From positions 68,314,435-68,378,434 of the forward strand of contig CM043950.1 of NCBI GenBank assembly GCA_014529385.2: a DNA stretch of 64,000 nt, read 5' to 3'. The notes under the pieces are model-generated. The model was not told the origin of the DNA. It did no database searches and saw only the letters and a program-made list of their open reading frames with translations. A program made the position numbers and the translations under genes. The stretch is from Adiantum capillus-veneris. Lineage: Eukaryota > Streptophyta > Polypodiopsida > Polypodiales > Pteridaceae. Positions 1 through 13,040 of this stretch are shown here, in pieces (within the stretch, counting starts at the first letter, position 1; the number at the start of each line of letters is the position of its first letter).

Positions 1-2
1 AA

Positions 3-1012
3 GCTGGATTATGGTGGCATACTTTGATAGCGGATGTTCAAAGTTTCTGTAAAACTTGTGATATATGTCAGAGAATGGGTAGACCAACAATAACTGATAT
101 GACTCCACTTACTTCAATTCAACCACTGGGGGTATTCATGAAATAGGGTCTGGACTTCATGGGACCATTTAAGAAGGTCACTCCAAGGAAGAACCGGTAT
201 ATCTTGATGGCTACCTGTTATGTCACTAAATGGGTAGAGGCCAAGGCTCTTCCAGATAATATTGCAAAGTCCACTGTTGTTTTCCTATTTGAAAACATTA
301 TCTACTGCTATGGATGTCCCATTGAGATTGTGTCTGATCAAGGGACACATTTTATTAATGATATTATGGAAATTTTGATGGAAACGCTCTTAGTTAAGCA
401 CAGGAAATCAACTCCGTATTATCCCAGGTGCAATGGTCAAGCAGAGAGAAATAAAAAAACCATTAAGAATATTCTAACCAAGAGTGTTCAGAAGGAACCA
501 CATCAGTGGGATCTTAAGTCTCCAAATGGCTCTATGGGCCTTTAGAATAGCTTACAAAGTCTGGAATGACACCTTTAAGAATGGTGTATAGTACTGAAGC
601 TATAGTTCCTATTGAATTTGTGATTCCCAGTCTCAAAATGGTGGTGGAATATGGATTAGATTTTAATCATAATCTTAAACATAGATTGGAAGAATTAGTG
701 CAGTTGGATGAGTTGCGATAACAAGCCATGCTGGAACAGGAGATTGTTCAACAAAGGAGAAATCACTGGCATGATAGAAGAATCAAGGTTAGGGAGTTCC
801 AGAATGGAGACTTAGTTTTGCTTTATCACTCAAGATAGGCCCTAAGAACCAAATTTAATGATAGCTTGGCCCTAGTCGGTTGGGTAATTTCCAATGGCAC
901 AGTAAGGTTGAAGGACTTATCTAGATTATTGCTGCGAGGTGTTTATAATGGGGCCAAAATCAAGCTATATTATTCTAATGAAAAAGAGACCTCCAAAGGA
1001 GAAGTCTTCTGA
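3..1012 (+). pseudogene. Ty3/gypsy integrase, decayed 3' end of pol
   Basis: The window opens inside a retrotransposon integrase. The frame starting at base 3 reads through the end of the zinc-binding HHCC domain (C-x2-C in CKTCDICQRMG). It continues into the catalytic core: DFMGPF carries the first Asp, IVSDQGTHF the second, and YYPRCNGQAERNKK the Glu region, where the usual NGQAE context is kept. A TAG near 144 replaces a probable Trp. A frame change follows about 545, after which ALWAFRIAYK and PIEFVIPSLK carry on. GDLVLLYHSR, near 810-830, is the typical plant Ty3 integrase C-terminal motif. Several stops (taa near 718, tag near 837) show the copy is dead. The 5' part of pol, gag and the 5' LTR lie outside the window. 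The family assignment is firm; the lineage is not. Confidence 0.9.
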
Positions 1013-1542
1013 GTACTGGTGACGAGGGAATTTGAGACCCAGTCATTCTAAACCACTTCCTTGTACAACTAGTACCAGAACCAGTGATAGTGCTAGAAAA
1101 GTCTCAGTGTGACAAAACAATGCCAGTGACAAGAGTGAGTAGAGTTTCAAAGCCAGTACCAGTTCTTATGGGGAAAAGATCCAATGGGAATGCATGTGAT
1201 AATCATTAACGAGATTATGGGACAAATTAGCCAATGCATGTGTGCCACGTCGCCGATGTTGCACAAAAACCTCTAGGAACAGTAAGTAGTGGAGCTTTTA
1301 TGGTGCGTACGCATATAACAGTAAGGCGGGTGGGAATTCTTCCTCACAAGTCTCCTGCACGATGCCTACCTTTTCTTACACACTCGCCATCTCCAAGCTC
1401 TAAAGACTCTTCACTACAACCGAAAACCTCCTTGTCATAAGAATCTGTTGATCCCTGTCTTTCCTTACCCGACACACCTTACTGGGCCTTTGAATATACA
1501 AGTAAGTCTTCTTCATCTACAGACTTACCATCCTCGCAATTT

Positions 1543-4500
1543 ATGGGTAGAAGAAAAATGTCGGAGAAGATGCAGGATACAATGGCTGAAAATGTAGTAA
1601 TTATCAACTCTCTGCAAACCTCTCTACCACTTATCCCACATAGCAAGATACAAAGATATGTTTTAACTGAGCAAGCAGAATCACTGCTTCTGCAGCTATG
1701 GGATTTGCATGTGGTCGTACACGCTACAAGGTTGTATTTTGACATAGCCATTATCAAGCAGGTTCTTGATTCTTTTAATGCTGAGGAAGGAAGTGCCATT
1801 GCCAATGGTGTAAAAATCATAGCAACACCTGATGACATTGCCTACGCCTTCAAAATGCCCAACGAGACAAAGCCAACCACAGTGTCTACAGAGAAAAAAA
1901 GTATGGCTCTGAAAGAGGATAAAGTAGCCAAAAAGAAAAGAAAGGCTAGTGCAAAAGGGTTCCTGGACGTCCCCTCAGCCTACAGGTTTGTTACTGAGGC
2001 TGTTAGCTTGAAGAACAATACCACATATGTGTCGGAGAAGGTGTTTGCCACGCTGCTCGCAAAAAGGTTAAATGATAAAGCTAAAATCAATTTGTGTCAG
2101 ATCTTGTCACACAATGCATGTGCTATAGCAGACTGCTAAGCTAATATCTTAGAATTCATTTAAAGCTTGGTATGTTTGGCAATTTCTATACTGGGAAACT
2201 GCTCCAAAAGCCTCTTTCCAGGTAAAGATGCCTTGGAGTCTGAAGCCCATTCCAACCACTAGCAATGTAGAACTATCTTCAGATGAAGAGGCTCCAGGCA
2301 ATCAATTGGCCCTATCTAGATAGAAGAGGAAGGCCACACCGGTGGAGGATGATGGTTTAAAGAAACCAAGGATTATGTTGAAAGAGTATTGCTCTATTGA
2401 AACGACTGGAGAGTCAAGTCAAGCCCTTCCTACTGAAAAATCCTCAGTAGGCCAGACTTCAGCAATACCTGAAGAGTAGACTCTAGCAGACATCAACACA
2501 AGTAAAGGCCAGCAAGAAACATCAATCACTGAACAGGTGGTAGTCAATAATGACAATGGAAAGGGCCCAACACCTACTAGCCCAGCCACTAAAGTCCTTT
2601 TCACTGAAATGGATTTATCTATCGCCAAGAAGGATTGACTGTAGCAATTACAACATAACCTTCTCAAAGACCGAATAATTCTTCAAAAACCAAATTTGGC
2701 AGCACTGCCATACATAGCTCCTGTCATGGCTTATGAGCCAGTTCTATTTGACTCAGTTGAAATAGTAATGGCTGCTCGATGCTTATCATGGAATACCACT
2801 ATCAATGCCTTAGGGACAGATGATGGATGCATCAGCTTCTAATGATGAAGTGTCTAAGTTCAAAGAAGAATTTGAAAGCAACCAACAGCAGATTCAAAAA
2901 CTTCAGAAGGATGGGACATCACAATCTCTTAGGCAAGGGATTGCTGAAAATCAGTCAAAGAATAATTAAGGAGCTGCAAGCAAAGCTGTGCAAGCTCAAA
3001 ACAGAAAATTGGTAGCTAAATGAAGACAAGGCAACAGCCTTAAGAGTTGATAGATTCTAGACTGTATTACAAATGAAGCCTGAAAACTTTAACGTGCTGC
3101 TGACAACCCACACTACATTAAAAGCTTCCTTGATAGAGAGATATATCTATAATAACCTCGTTGATATTATGAATCCACAAGGCAATGTAACTATGGATAT
3201 GGACAATTTGAAGGCACTGATGGAGACTATGCAGAGTGATTTGTAAGAAAATATCTCTGACTACAACATAGCCATATCAAATCAGGCCATCATGGATTAC
3301 ATCAGTAAGAAAAATGATCCTGATGAGGAGTCTGAGAGGGAAGAAGAGCAGGATGAGGAAGGGGAGGACAACCCGGAAAATAAACCTAATGATGATGATA
3401 ATTTTCCTCCTTAAGCACCCTCAGGCTTTGGAGCTGGTAGATGAGCTGCCACAGGGGACAATGAACCCAGCAAAGATTGGCCAGAGACCAACACAAAGAC
3501 CAGCAATCATGTGATCAACAGTCCGATGATTAGCAGCAAGGCAGTGGACAACACAATAAGGGCAACATTGGAGATTCTCCAGCACACCAGTCACCGCACA
3601 TTCCAGACACTAAAGAAAAAGCCAAAGCTGTGAATCTATCCTTTAAGGCTGATGAGCAACACTCCTTACAGCTCATCACACTGAATAAGAGATTAAGACA
3701 TTAGCAAGCTCCTATTACTAGACAGTATTTGGAGGATGACACTCTTATCTCTAATTTGGAACGCTTCCAAAGGCTGTATGTAAGATCCAGGGAAATGATT
3801 CAGCATTGGGAGTCAACTACCTTTCATGATCAAGAGCTATGTCAATTACCTGAGAATCCTAGTAAGATATAGCTACTGGAAAGGATACCTAAGTGGATGC
3901 TGACTTTTGATGATATGACAGTCAATCCACGTTGGCAGTGACAGTCCACTGCAGCGCGACACTCTCTAGCTCTGGAACTAGATCTACTGCTAGGAAACAG
4001 ACCTACATACAAATGTATGAAGGAGGTTAAGACTCAATTGAAATAAGTATTGCTTTAGATACAAATTGCCAAAGGAGTTTTGGATCAGAGGGTGCAGGCC
4101 ATCATTGAAGATCAGTCTTCCAACAGTAAAGGACCCCAAACTCAAATGATAGTAGAAAAACAAGTAACTTCTCCTTGGAGACTCTTTCAATTGGTCCGAA
4201 TTACTACGAAGATGATGCAGTAGGAGAACCAAGTTGTTCTCAATTTTCTAGAGTTTGAGCTTGATTCTCCAATTATCTTGTATGCATTACCTGCTAAAGA
4301 GGCTAAACTGCCTAGATTTTTCCCAGCCTTGTATCCTCAACATCTAGAAGTAGTGGATTGGTTCACTTACTTCAGCATCACTAATGAACTCTAAGACTAG
4401 TATGAGCGAGCCACTATGGAATGAAAAGCCTGGAAATCACTTATCAATGATGCCCTCAAAATGGATATTGTCATGGATTTGCAAGGAGAAATTCATAAGG

Positions 4501-4975
4501 TCAAACTCTATATGGGAAAGTGGAAGATCCAGCTCCGTTGATTAACGAAGATCACAAATCAGGTACTTGAACTCACTGTGGAGTCTTCCAAGATTCTTGA
4601 AAATGATATCACTGCAAAACCAAGATTAGGGCCACAATACAAAGAGATGGTGGAGATTCTCTTTGAAGCTAGAATTAAGACAAATTATCCTCCCCACAGG
4701 GATGGATTCACATAGCCTTGCATTGTCATAAATTGGCCAAAACCCGTCTAACAAAGGGCAAACGCAGTCTGTATGATCCTGACACAAAAACCTAGAACGC
4801 CCTCATGCCTTATGAATTTGAGATGTCCACTAAAAGGTGGGATCAGCTTGAGCAGGAGGCCATTTACATGCTTATCTAGAAGGACAATGCTAGCACTGGG
4901 ACTTTTGAGGCACCAACACAGAAGAAGGGCAAGAGGAAGCAGGTTCAGTGGAAGGATACTGGGTAGTTCCATCTC
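1543..4975 (+). pseudogene. Decayed extra ORF of a Ty3/gypsy element (unknown function)
   Basis: Between the integrase and the 3' LTR lies about 3.4 kb that reads as one long former protein gene. The first piece (1543-2139, 198 codons) is open. A frame change follows, then long readable stretches at roughly 2279-2830, 3000-3660 and 3720-4750. These are interrupted by single stops, and the surrounding sequence stays protein-like. The product is hydrophilic, with a Lys-rich segment near 1930-1960, a Ser/Thr/Glu-rich middle and an Asp/Glu-rich tract near 3320-3390. I recognise no domain. Its position after pol matches the additional 3' ORFs known in some plant Ty3 lineages; that placement is an inference. 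It could also be a captured host gene. Nearly all stops can be explained as single transitions from CAG, CAA, CGA or TGG. Confidence 0.6.
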
Positions 4976-5220
4976 ATAATCAGAGTGGATTTTCCCAGTT
5001 AGGTACTGGAATTTCCTTGGCTGGGCACCCTTGGAATTACAACTATAGGGGTGTCAAGCACTCAACAAGCATGAAGTAGGGTATAAAGCTGGCAATACCA
5101 AAAGAGTGCTATCATGAGGAACATTGGCCAAACCAAAAAACTAGATGGTTTTCTCAACCCCAAATCAAAATCAGGCGGTGGATTTTTTTCAAAAATTTTG
5201 GAGTTATACCAAAATTCAAG

Positions 5221-5234
5221 AAAGGAGGGAAGGA
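5221..5234 (+). other. Polypurine tract of the Ty3/gypsy element
   Basis: A 14-base all-purine run (AAAGGAGGGAAGGA) directly precedes a TG that starts the proposed 3' LTR. This is the expected position of the plus-strand primer in an LTR retrotransposon. Confidence 0.65.
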
Positions 5235-5667
5235 TGTAGAAGGCGAGGACAATCCCAGCAGGCAAGAACTACCCCTTACAAGGCTGACCAACGAGAAGCA
5301 AGAGCATCCACACTGGCAGTAATTATTGCAGGTAGTTACTATAATAACTCCTGAGAGCTATAAAAAGGACCCGCTACACTATAACCGGGCTTCTTGTCTT
5401 TTTGGCTATTGGCTTTCTAAACACTTTTGGTTTACGAGCTCTTAGCTTCTAGATTCACTCCTGTAATCATCTTAGCTTAACCCATTGTACATTGTATTGG
5501 TTATCCTTGAGCTATTAATTTGAGTCTACAAATACCATTTCCAGACTTCAGTTGTGTCTTTCATTTTAGTATGACATTCTAATTCAGTTCTCTATTTCAG
5601 TCCAGTACTCAATTCCAGTTCTCACTAACTGAACTAATGAGATAACCAGTAGCTCTAAATCCTAACA
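5235..5667 (+). repeat. Probable 3' LTR with TATA box
   Basis: The segment starts TGTAGA right after the polypurine tract and can end at CTAACA, giving TG...CA and about 433 bp. A TATA box (TATAAAAA) lies at 5359-5366, about 125 bp into the LTR, a normal U3 promoter position. The partner 5' LTR is outside the window, so the right border is inferred from the CA and is uncertain by tens of bases. Confidence 0.6.
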
Positions 5668-7739
5668 CTGGCATAAGATGTTTGAAGAGACAATCTCCCA
5701 TTCCAAGGAGAGTATTAACCTAGTGATCAAGCCATTCACTTGGTTTGCAGGTTTAAAAATACTTCTTTCATGAGCTACAAACACTATCAAAGCAAACAAT
5801 TTCTTCACATTTCCTAAATCCTGAAAAAAAAACATTGAAAGGTATATCTAGTGTGTAGACTACTCAAGTGCCACAAAGAAGTATGGTGGAGAGTTGGCAC
5901 AATGTCTTTTGAGATTTAATAATGAATGAAACTTTTGTACATCTCTGCAGTCAAGTGCGTAGTCCAACCCACTACATAAACAAGTGTCTCAAGAGTAGGA
6001 TAAAGAACCCAAATGCATCAATTCTTTGTTGCTGGAACATGGGTTGCAAGCAAAAAGATGTTGAAAGATTTGAATTTTCTAATGAGGAATGTGATACCAA
6101 CTTTCTCTATTCTCCCTTTTGTAGAGTAGTTGGATGATAGACATGGCTCTTACATCCAAGCATAAATTCAATCACCCATTCACTAGTAATGGAAACTCCC
6201 AACTTGACATAGCTTACAGTGAGCCACCTTACCTGATTCATTTGTCTTTAGATCATAAGGAAATAAATTTACCTTATCTCAAAAACATTCCTCATCCTCC
6301 TTACCATACACATGCAATCCATAAGTTTCCACTTCAACAAGAGCAACATTAAAGTGCATCTCTTCCACTAGTTTCTTCATACCACCTCTTCCATAGTTCC
6401 AGTGAATAGTCTCTCGAACTTCCCTCACATCGATCCTTCTTCCCTTCCAAAAAATTACTTTTTTTTTTTAAGTTTTATCAAGTTTCTCAAAGTCTTTATG
6501 TTCATAATCCAAACTATCACACCGTAGACATTTACCATCCCCCATTCCTACATAGAGGACATTGCCTGGGCTTTGGTGTAGAAACATTTGCATGTAAACC
6601 TCTAAGTTTTATGATTTTAAGAGTTAATTCAATATATCATTTACAATATTGTCAAGAACCGGCTCTTCTAGCTTAGGTTTTGTAGGGGTTAAATTCTTTG
6701 TATGATGATTTCTCTTCAAATTCATTCGTAGGGTCGACTATGATTAGCTTGTCTATCCTTATTTGTTGCTTCATGATTATGAAACCACTTTCTAATCAAA
6801 ATTTATGCTTAAATCACTTGTTGTATCTTCAAGTAGATACACAAAACTCTTTTGAAGTTGTTGATTGGAAGCTTGAAAAAATAACTCCACCCTTTTTGGT
6901 TTCATCAATCGTTGCTATAAATAACTATTTAAATTTCTTCTCAAAATATCGTACCAGCTCTCATGCAAATAATCCCTTGTTTTTCTTCTAAACCACTATG
7001 AGAGCATATTCAAGAAAGTACTCCTCCTACAAAGATTTCTTACATTCTTGTCAGCTAGCATGGTATGCAAGCCAAATCTCTCTAATTCAAGCCCCGAGTC
7101 TTGGCACTACAATCAATTAAAACCCTTAGAGTGCATCATGGTCTTCAATTCTATTATATCCATAGATTGTTCATAAACATTGCAAAACATTGAAATATCA
7201 CGACCTTCAAAACATTGCAATTTGTTAGTTACCACATGGCCGGCCTTCTAGATTTTCTTGTTCAGATGGAATTGCTATTGGGTAGGGTATTGTTGTTGCA
7301 TTGGAGCAGCAAACCATTGCATCATCTACTGCATGGTTTCCTCTTACAATGTATACATCATCACAATCACAAATTCCCACCCCAAATCATTTCATGTCGG
7401 GCTCACCAAAGATGTTAAGAATTAGGCAATTTGAGAGAGGAGTTGAGAAGGCACGGAGCGCCTAGCTATGAGAGAGTGTGAGAAGAATCAAAACACAAGA
7501 GACATTGCACAATTGTAAACTAAAACCAATAGCTATATTGCTAATAAAAATAATAACTAGTTATAAGAATTTTTGCAAATGGGTCCCTATGTATGCTAAG
7601 AACGAGCACAAACACCAAGGTAAATGCACCCTCTATGTAGCTCGCAATAGTTGGCATACACTAGAGATGAGTAGCAAGCCGATGCCAAACCTTGAAAGCT
7701 AGTTGTTGACTTCTTTTCCTTCCTTGTCTCCTCCTTTTT

Positions 7740-7745
<6 letters not shown>
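5668..7745. other. No gene recognised
   Basis: About 2.1 kb of AT-rich sequence with only short frames that lack codon-like structure or known motifs on either strand. It is probably decayed repeat sequence, but I can assign no family. Confidence 0.4.

Positions 7746-7813
<68 letters not shown>
7746..7813. repeat. (GA)n microsatellite
   Basis: An uninterrupted GA dinucleotide run of 68 bases. Confidence 0.98.
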
Positions 7814-7816
<3 letters not shown>

Positions 7817-8289
7817 TCAATTCCTCTTCTTTCCAAAGACTTTTCCCCTTTCTTGTCTCCGAACAAAACCTTTCTTAATGCTTTTTCTCCCCAAAAATTG
7901 TGTGCTGCCAAAAACTTTGTAAAAAATTGTGGAGAAAACACATCCTTGCTACTAGGTCAGGTAGCCTATGCATGCACTATAGCCATGAGGTGAGCTCCAC
8001 CAAGAGGATCCCTCACATTGTGATACCCAAATGGGCACATGATTTAGTATATATAGACCTTCATTGTACTTCAATAGCTTACATGTAGGATATTACCCAC
8101 GCCACATGCCACATTATGAAGGGATCCCTCTTTGACCTTCAAAAGCCTCCAAATTTCCCTCACAAAAGTGTAGGAGAAAAAGGTGATTGTTTCCCATTTA
8201 ACCTTAACAAATATGAAAAGCAAGAAAATCTTATATTGACATACTTCTTTCCCTACATGGAAATAATGTCCAATACATAAGTGCCTCAT

Positions 8290-8830
8290 ATGTAGTAATG
8301 ATGGGTTTTTGTCCACATCAATTCATATGGCATAAAAATTTTAACCAAAAATATGTGTGGATTGATCAACCCATAAAGCAAAAGGTATAAATTTAAGCCA
8401 AGCACCAATATGCCCTCCATACACCTTTGCCAAAGCTTTAACAATAGGTGGATTTCCTCTTTCACTCTTCCCATTACCTTCTAGATTATATGTTGTAGTT
8501 AGAGTCAATTTGATGCCCAAATGAGCAAAAAACTCATGAGCTTTATGTGAATCTAGCTCTCCTCTATCAACAATAATCTTGCCAACACAAGTATAACTGA
8601 AAATCACATCTTCAAGCAAGAACTTGATTACAAAATTTGTAGCTTTAGTATGCAAAGCTCTTCCTTTAACCCTATTAGCTAGATCCTCTCTAGCAAGAAC
8701 AATATACCTCATCTGCCAAAGACATATCTACAATATGGTTAACTAGATCCTCTCTAGCAAGAACAATATACCTCATCTGCCAAAGACATGTTTACAATAT
8801 GGTTAACTCTACCCGCAATGTAACAAAACT
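8290..8830 (-). pseudogene. Ty3/gypsy integrase core fragment
   Basis: The open stretch 8712-8341 on the minus strand reads like an integrase core. It has YIVLAREDLANRVKGRAL, then IIVDRGELDSHKAHEFF (second catalytic Asp), then LTTTYNLEGNGKSERG (Glu region) and ALWVDQSTH. The fragment continues past a frame break to MPYELMW near 8290-8330. The DRGEL variant and the GRAL context are those of a Ty3/gypsy group common in seed-free plants and conifers; that is from memory of the family, not a search. The first catalytic Asp region is missing or eroded, and a 64-bp tandem duplication disrupts the upstream end. No LTR or RT is attached, so this is an isolated fragment. Confidence 0.85.
8679..8806. 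repeat. Two tandem copies of a 64-bp unit
   Basis: The segment beginning agatcctctctagcaagaac at 8681 recurs at 8745 with only a few mismatches. It lies at the 5' end of the integrase fragment. Since 64 is not a multiple of 3, it breaks the frame. Confidence 0.9.
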
Positions 8831-9153
8831 TAAGAGACTTGATAAAATCTATTGTTCAAAATATGGTTGCACAAAAACACACACAACTTGCAGAAGATAA
8901 AGAAAATCAAGGCACACAGTAGAGAGTGTATTACTTAATGAACAATGGAAAGATAAGTTAGCCCTAGAATGATGGGGATATATACAATGCACGAGGAAAA
9001 AACCTCCTAGTGAGGAAAACATTCCCTAGCAGTTCTAAGTGTGTTCACACATCACTACCACATATATATGGTAACAAATTCCCACTAGGAGTGATGAGGT
9101 GAAAAAGAGTTGGCACATAGTGTATAGGAAAGTTCCATGCCTTGAGTGCATGA

Positions 9154-9468
9154 TCAATCCACAAAATGAAGCAAGCCAAAAGCTTTGTGGAAAGATTTGA
9201 ACTTCTCACAAGGAAATTCCTTTGTGAACAAATTTGCAAGGTTGTCCTGTGTTGGTACATAAGCCAAGCCGATCTCTCTTACTGAGAGTCTCTCTCTGAC
9301 ATAGTGATGATGCACCTCAATGTGCTTTGTGCGAGCATGAGAAATTGGGTTCCTTGAAACTACCAATGTGCCAATCTTGTGCTGGTAGATGATGTTGGCA
9401 ATGTTGTGTCCAACACCCAAATCATCCATAAGGCATCTGAGCCATACGATTTCATTTGCAACACTTTA
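9154..9468 (-). pseudogene. Ty1/copia RNase H C-terminus fragment
   Basis: Minus-strand translation gives EIVWLRCLMDDLG, NPISHARTKHIEVHHHYVRE and YVPTQDNLANLFTKEFP, followed by the end of the protein. These are the hallmark motifs of the copia RNase H domain: the WLR..L.DLG helix, HARTKHI.....YVRE, and the ADxFTK-type end with NLANLFTK. Only about 105 codons remain. Left of it (8830-9150) is noncoding sequence that may be the start of its 3' LTR, but I cannot find both borders. The right end is cut abruptly near 9468. Confidence 0.9.
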
Positions 9469-9499
9469 AAATTGATCAGAGGGTAGGGGAGAGCTTGCT

Positions 9500-11460
9500 G
9501 ATGTCATTCTTCATTGATATTGTCCTTTGTAAGAATATTGACATTGATTGAGTCAAGAATTCTCTCTTGCCACTGCATGGCATCCTTCTACACTTGCTCG
9601 ATTTCATCTTCTATTTACTTTTTAAGCAAGGTCTCTTCTTCTGCATTCAAAGTTGTTGTAGCTGCAAAGGGGCTTGCTTTGTCTTGTGTAACCACAATCT
9701 CTACTAGGAAATTTGCTTTTGTGGTTGATATAGCTTCAAAATCTATAAACTATAAAGTGTCTATATCTCCCATTGCAAGTTCCGGTTGGTCCTCCATGGA
9801 AGTAGATGCTTGAGCTTTTATTGCCTCTTGAGATTTCCTAAGCTCTTCCATGAGGTGTTCTATCTCCTTCTAATAGCTTTCTTCTCTTTTCATAAATCCT
9901 CTAAAGAGATTTCGGTGTTGAATCTTCTTGAGCCTGATTTCTATTTCAAGTTCTCTATTCTTTTGCTCAAGGGATTTGTAAGCTTCATCAGTGTTTTTCA
10001 ATGTAGCTACAATGGGGTTTTTCTTCAGTTGATTGAGTAGTTGAGTCTTCTCTTGGCATCTAGACTCTAACTGTGTCAATTGATCATTGGATACATCAAG
10101 TTGGACTTGCACTTTTTGTGCAAAAGAGCTTGTATTATGAAAGATTGTGGTTACCTCTTTCAAGTGCTGCTCTTGTTGTTGCGTTCTTAACTTTAAGGCA
10201 TCTATGTCTTCTTTATCTTTGGGCATCATTTATTCCATTTTCTTGTTGACTGTCTCCATTGCCTCTTTAAACGCATGGTTGAAATATTCAGCTACCTCAA
10301 GCCTTATCATTGTGATATTTACTAGAGGCTATGGATCTTTTGGTGGGGAGCATAAAATTCATCTTTTTATTCCATCCACAGCCTCATGCGCATATCTAGA
10401 AAAATCATCTCTTTCTTCCAAGGTCTAAATTGATCAAGAAGTACCTACTTCTTATTGGTGTGGTGGTCCAACCATCTCTTCTTTTGGTAGCTCCACTTGC
10501 AACTGTTAGCTGCTCTTTGTCCTATCTAAATATAGGATCTTTTGGTACTTCTAGAACAACTATTTAAACTTCAAAAAATTCCTCAGTGTGAGTGCTTGGT
10601 TCCTCTTGTGGAGGTTGCTCTTCAAGCATTGTAGGGACGGTGGTTGAGGCTTTCTTCTTGTCTTTAGGCACATCTTTATTGATTGTTTCCTTTGGATGTG
10701 TTGTTTCAATGGTATGTGCCTTGGTCTGCTCTCTTTATCTTCCTCCTCATAGAGCGATTCCAATCTAGCAAGTGGGTCATCATGTTGAAGATAATGTGAA
10801 TTTTTTAATGTGGATCTTTATCTTCTTTGGGTTGGGTTACCATTTTTTCACGAAATCTCCCATGAGCCCTCTTTCAAGCTCAAAGGCGGTCGCTTCTCTT
10901 TCAATTCTGGTCGCTCTTTGTGCTGGCTCCTCAATTTGTACTATGGGGCATGGCCACTTTTTGCTAATTGTTTCTTCAACCTTGGCCTTTCCCTTTTCTT
11001 TTGGTCTTTTCTCTAGACAATCCTCTTCTTCATCTTCTTGGTCTTTGTCACTCTCTAATGTCACAGATGAGATGGTTGTTTCCTCATCTAGTTCCTCTTG
11101 GAGACTTTGACAAGTCTTTGTTGAAATTCTGTACAAACAAGTGGTGCCCTAGGTGGTATCTCCTCTTCATCCATTTCCATCTTGCTAGCTAGCCATAGGT
11201 TGAGCCAAATTGCTCGCTCTATCTACCTTTGTTTGAGATCAATGAAAGATGATGACTTGTGTGTGAAGATATGTGTGGTTTCCAGTTGGTACTCTCTCAT
11301 AGGATTTCCACACTTTAGCAACTTCAGTGCATCAAATATTTTCTCCTTTGTGATGTTTACTTTCAGTGGGGTGTTGTTAAGGTCTGATATTGTGGCTATT
11401 CATAGTGTGTTCAGCTCATATGCTCTGTGATAGTTGACTCCACATGGTGGATATATCTCC
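9500..11460 (-). pseudogene. Decayed coiled-coil retroelement ORF
   Basis: Read on the minus strand from about 11460 down to 9500, the sequence is protein-like but broken by stops and frame changes. It starts near YPPCGVNYHRAYELNT and goes through an Asp/Glu/Lys-rich region (open at 11136-10837). It ends with a 119-codon heptad-rich coiled coil (10229-9870), rich in Gln, Leu and Glu. No zinc knuckle, protease or RT is seen. Composition and layout resemble the extra ORF at 1543-4975, so I infer a gag-like or accessory protein of another LTR element. The LTR at 11491 begins right at its 5' side, in the opposite orientation. Confidence 0.4.
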
Positions 11461-11490
11461 AAGGCCCAGATTTTACTACAAGGGTCTGGC

Positions 11491-13040
11491 TGTATCCAAC
11501 ATAAAATCTAACGACTAACCAACCCAAATGATTTTCTCATATTAAACTGATTATTTAATGTGGGAGAATAAACAATAACAAGGGTTAGGATAGAGACATG
11601 AGCTTATAGATCTCTCTCAACACAGGGCCAATGGTAAAGGGGCCAAAATGAGAGATGGTCTATCGAAGAGCAAGGAGAACCAATGGATCATAAAGATCTT
11701 AGGGTTAGTTTCATTGAAGACCTCCAATAGTTAGTGTAAAAGTTCTTTGACCTTAGGTAAGCTAGGGCTGATCTTGAGGCGGGAACCCAGAACAACCTTA
11801 AGGTGCTTGAGGTGCTTGACGTGCTTGATGACTAAGGTTCTTGAGGTGTTTGATGGCTGAGATGCTTGTCATGCTTGAGATGCTAGGGTTGTACTTGAGG
11901 TAGGAACCCGTCCCAACCTTGAGGGGCTTAAGGGCCAAACTTGTGTGGGAACCGGGTCCAAAGTTGAGTGGCTTGAGGTGTGCAAAAGTCAACACTAATC
12001 CCTACAAGGAGGGGGCGAGACCTGCAAGAGGGGGGTGGGAGACAACACACACACACACACGCACACTCACACAAGGCATGCTTGGTACAAAGAAAGAAAA
12101 AGGGACAATTGTCAAGTTCCTCCTCATGTTGCCCTCATGGTCACCCAAAGGGGTCCAATGATAATTTAGAATATTTAATTAATTGTTTTTACATTTATCA
12201 AGTCCTCTCTCTCAAAGGGCAAAGGGGGACACTTGTCCCAAGGCTACCCTTGCTACTTGATTTACCTCCTGCTTGTGATTGGCTAAGCCTAGAGGGGTCC
12301 AATGAGCTTCAAGCATGAGCTACAAGGGGGGGTGGACCAAGGAAGCTAGGGGCATGCTTGGGGGGTATACTCTCCCACACACACACTCATTGTGTGAAGT
12401 GAAAAGTGCAAGAGCTCCCTTCTCCAAGCAAGTAGAGAGGTTAAGAGCCTACACCAACACTCTTGGATATGGAATGCAAATCCAACCAAGATCCATGCTT
12501 CAATACTTAATTTTGACATCTTCTCCATCTCCATTACTATGCTATTATGTATGATAGCAAGAAGAGTGATGATAAGCGAGGAACTAGTTCTTTCTCCTAT
12601 GAAATGTTTCTTCTTCCTCTTCCCTGCCCTCATTCCCTGCTAGCTCTCTCCACCTTTAAAGGTGTTTGAGGTCTTGGGATAGTTAAAGCTTTCCACAAAG
12701 TTTATGTTATGCTTGTGATGCATGAAGCGTTCTATCTTCATTACATCCCCTGCATCACAAGGAACACAAAGATTGTATTGTAACAAGTATCTCTTGATGG
12801 GAGAAATCATAATACAAATGCCTATTGGAGGAGGGACCGGCTCCACATAAATCTGGTCCTCAACTGTTGTCATGTTCTCTAAATTATCTCTCTTGCAAAA
12901 GTATTGTTCATGCCAAGTTAACAAAATGCTATGTTTATGTTTCTACCATCAATTATGTTCACCCGCTATGCTCACAAAGTGATTTCACAAAGGTACTCTC
13001 TCTAATTTACGCTACTCTCAAGTTAATAGGCCAATCTTCT
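11491..13040 (+). repeat. Left LTR of element C
   Basis: It aligns end to end, by eye, with the reverse complement of the LTRs at 45753-47405 and 52870-54522. Shared parts, in order, are ATAAAATCTAA..CTAACC, the TTTTCTCATATTAAA segment, a run of CTTGAGGTG-type short repeats (about 11798-11900), CCAATGAG blocks, GCTAGCTCTCTCCACCTTT near 12640, and a GACCGGCTCCACATAAATC segment near 12836. The right border is blurred; the last clear match is near 13036. Confidence 0.8.

Noticed and set aside
5668-5685. tggcataagatg after the first LTR as a primer binding site
   Set aside because: Several mismatches to the tRNA complement and it would follow a 3' LTR; taken as chance.
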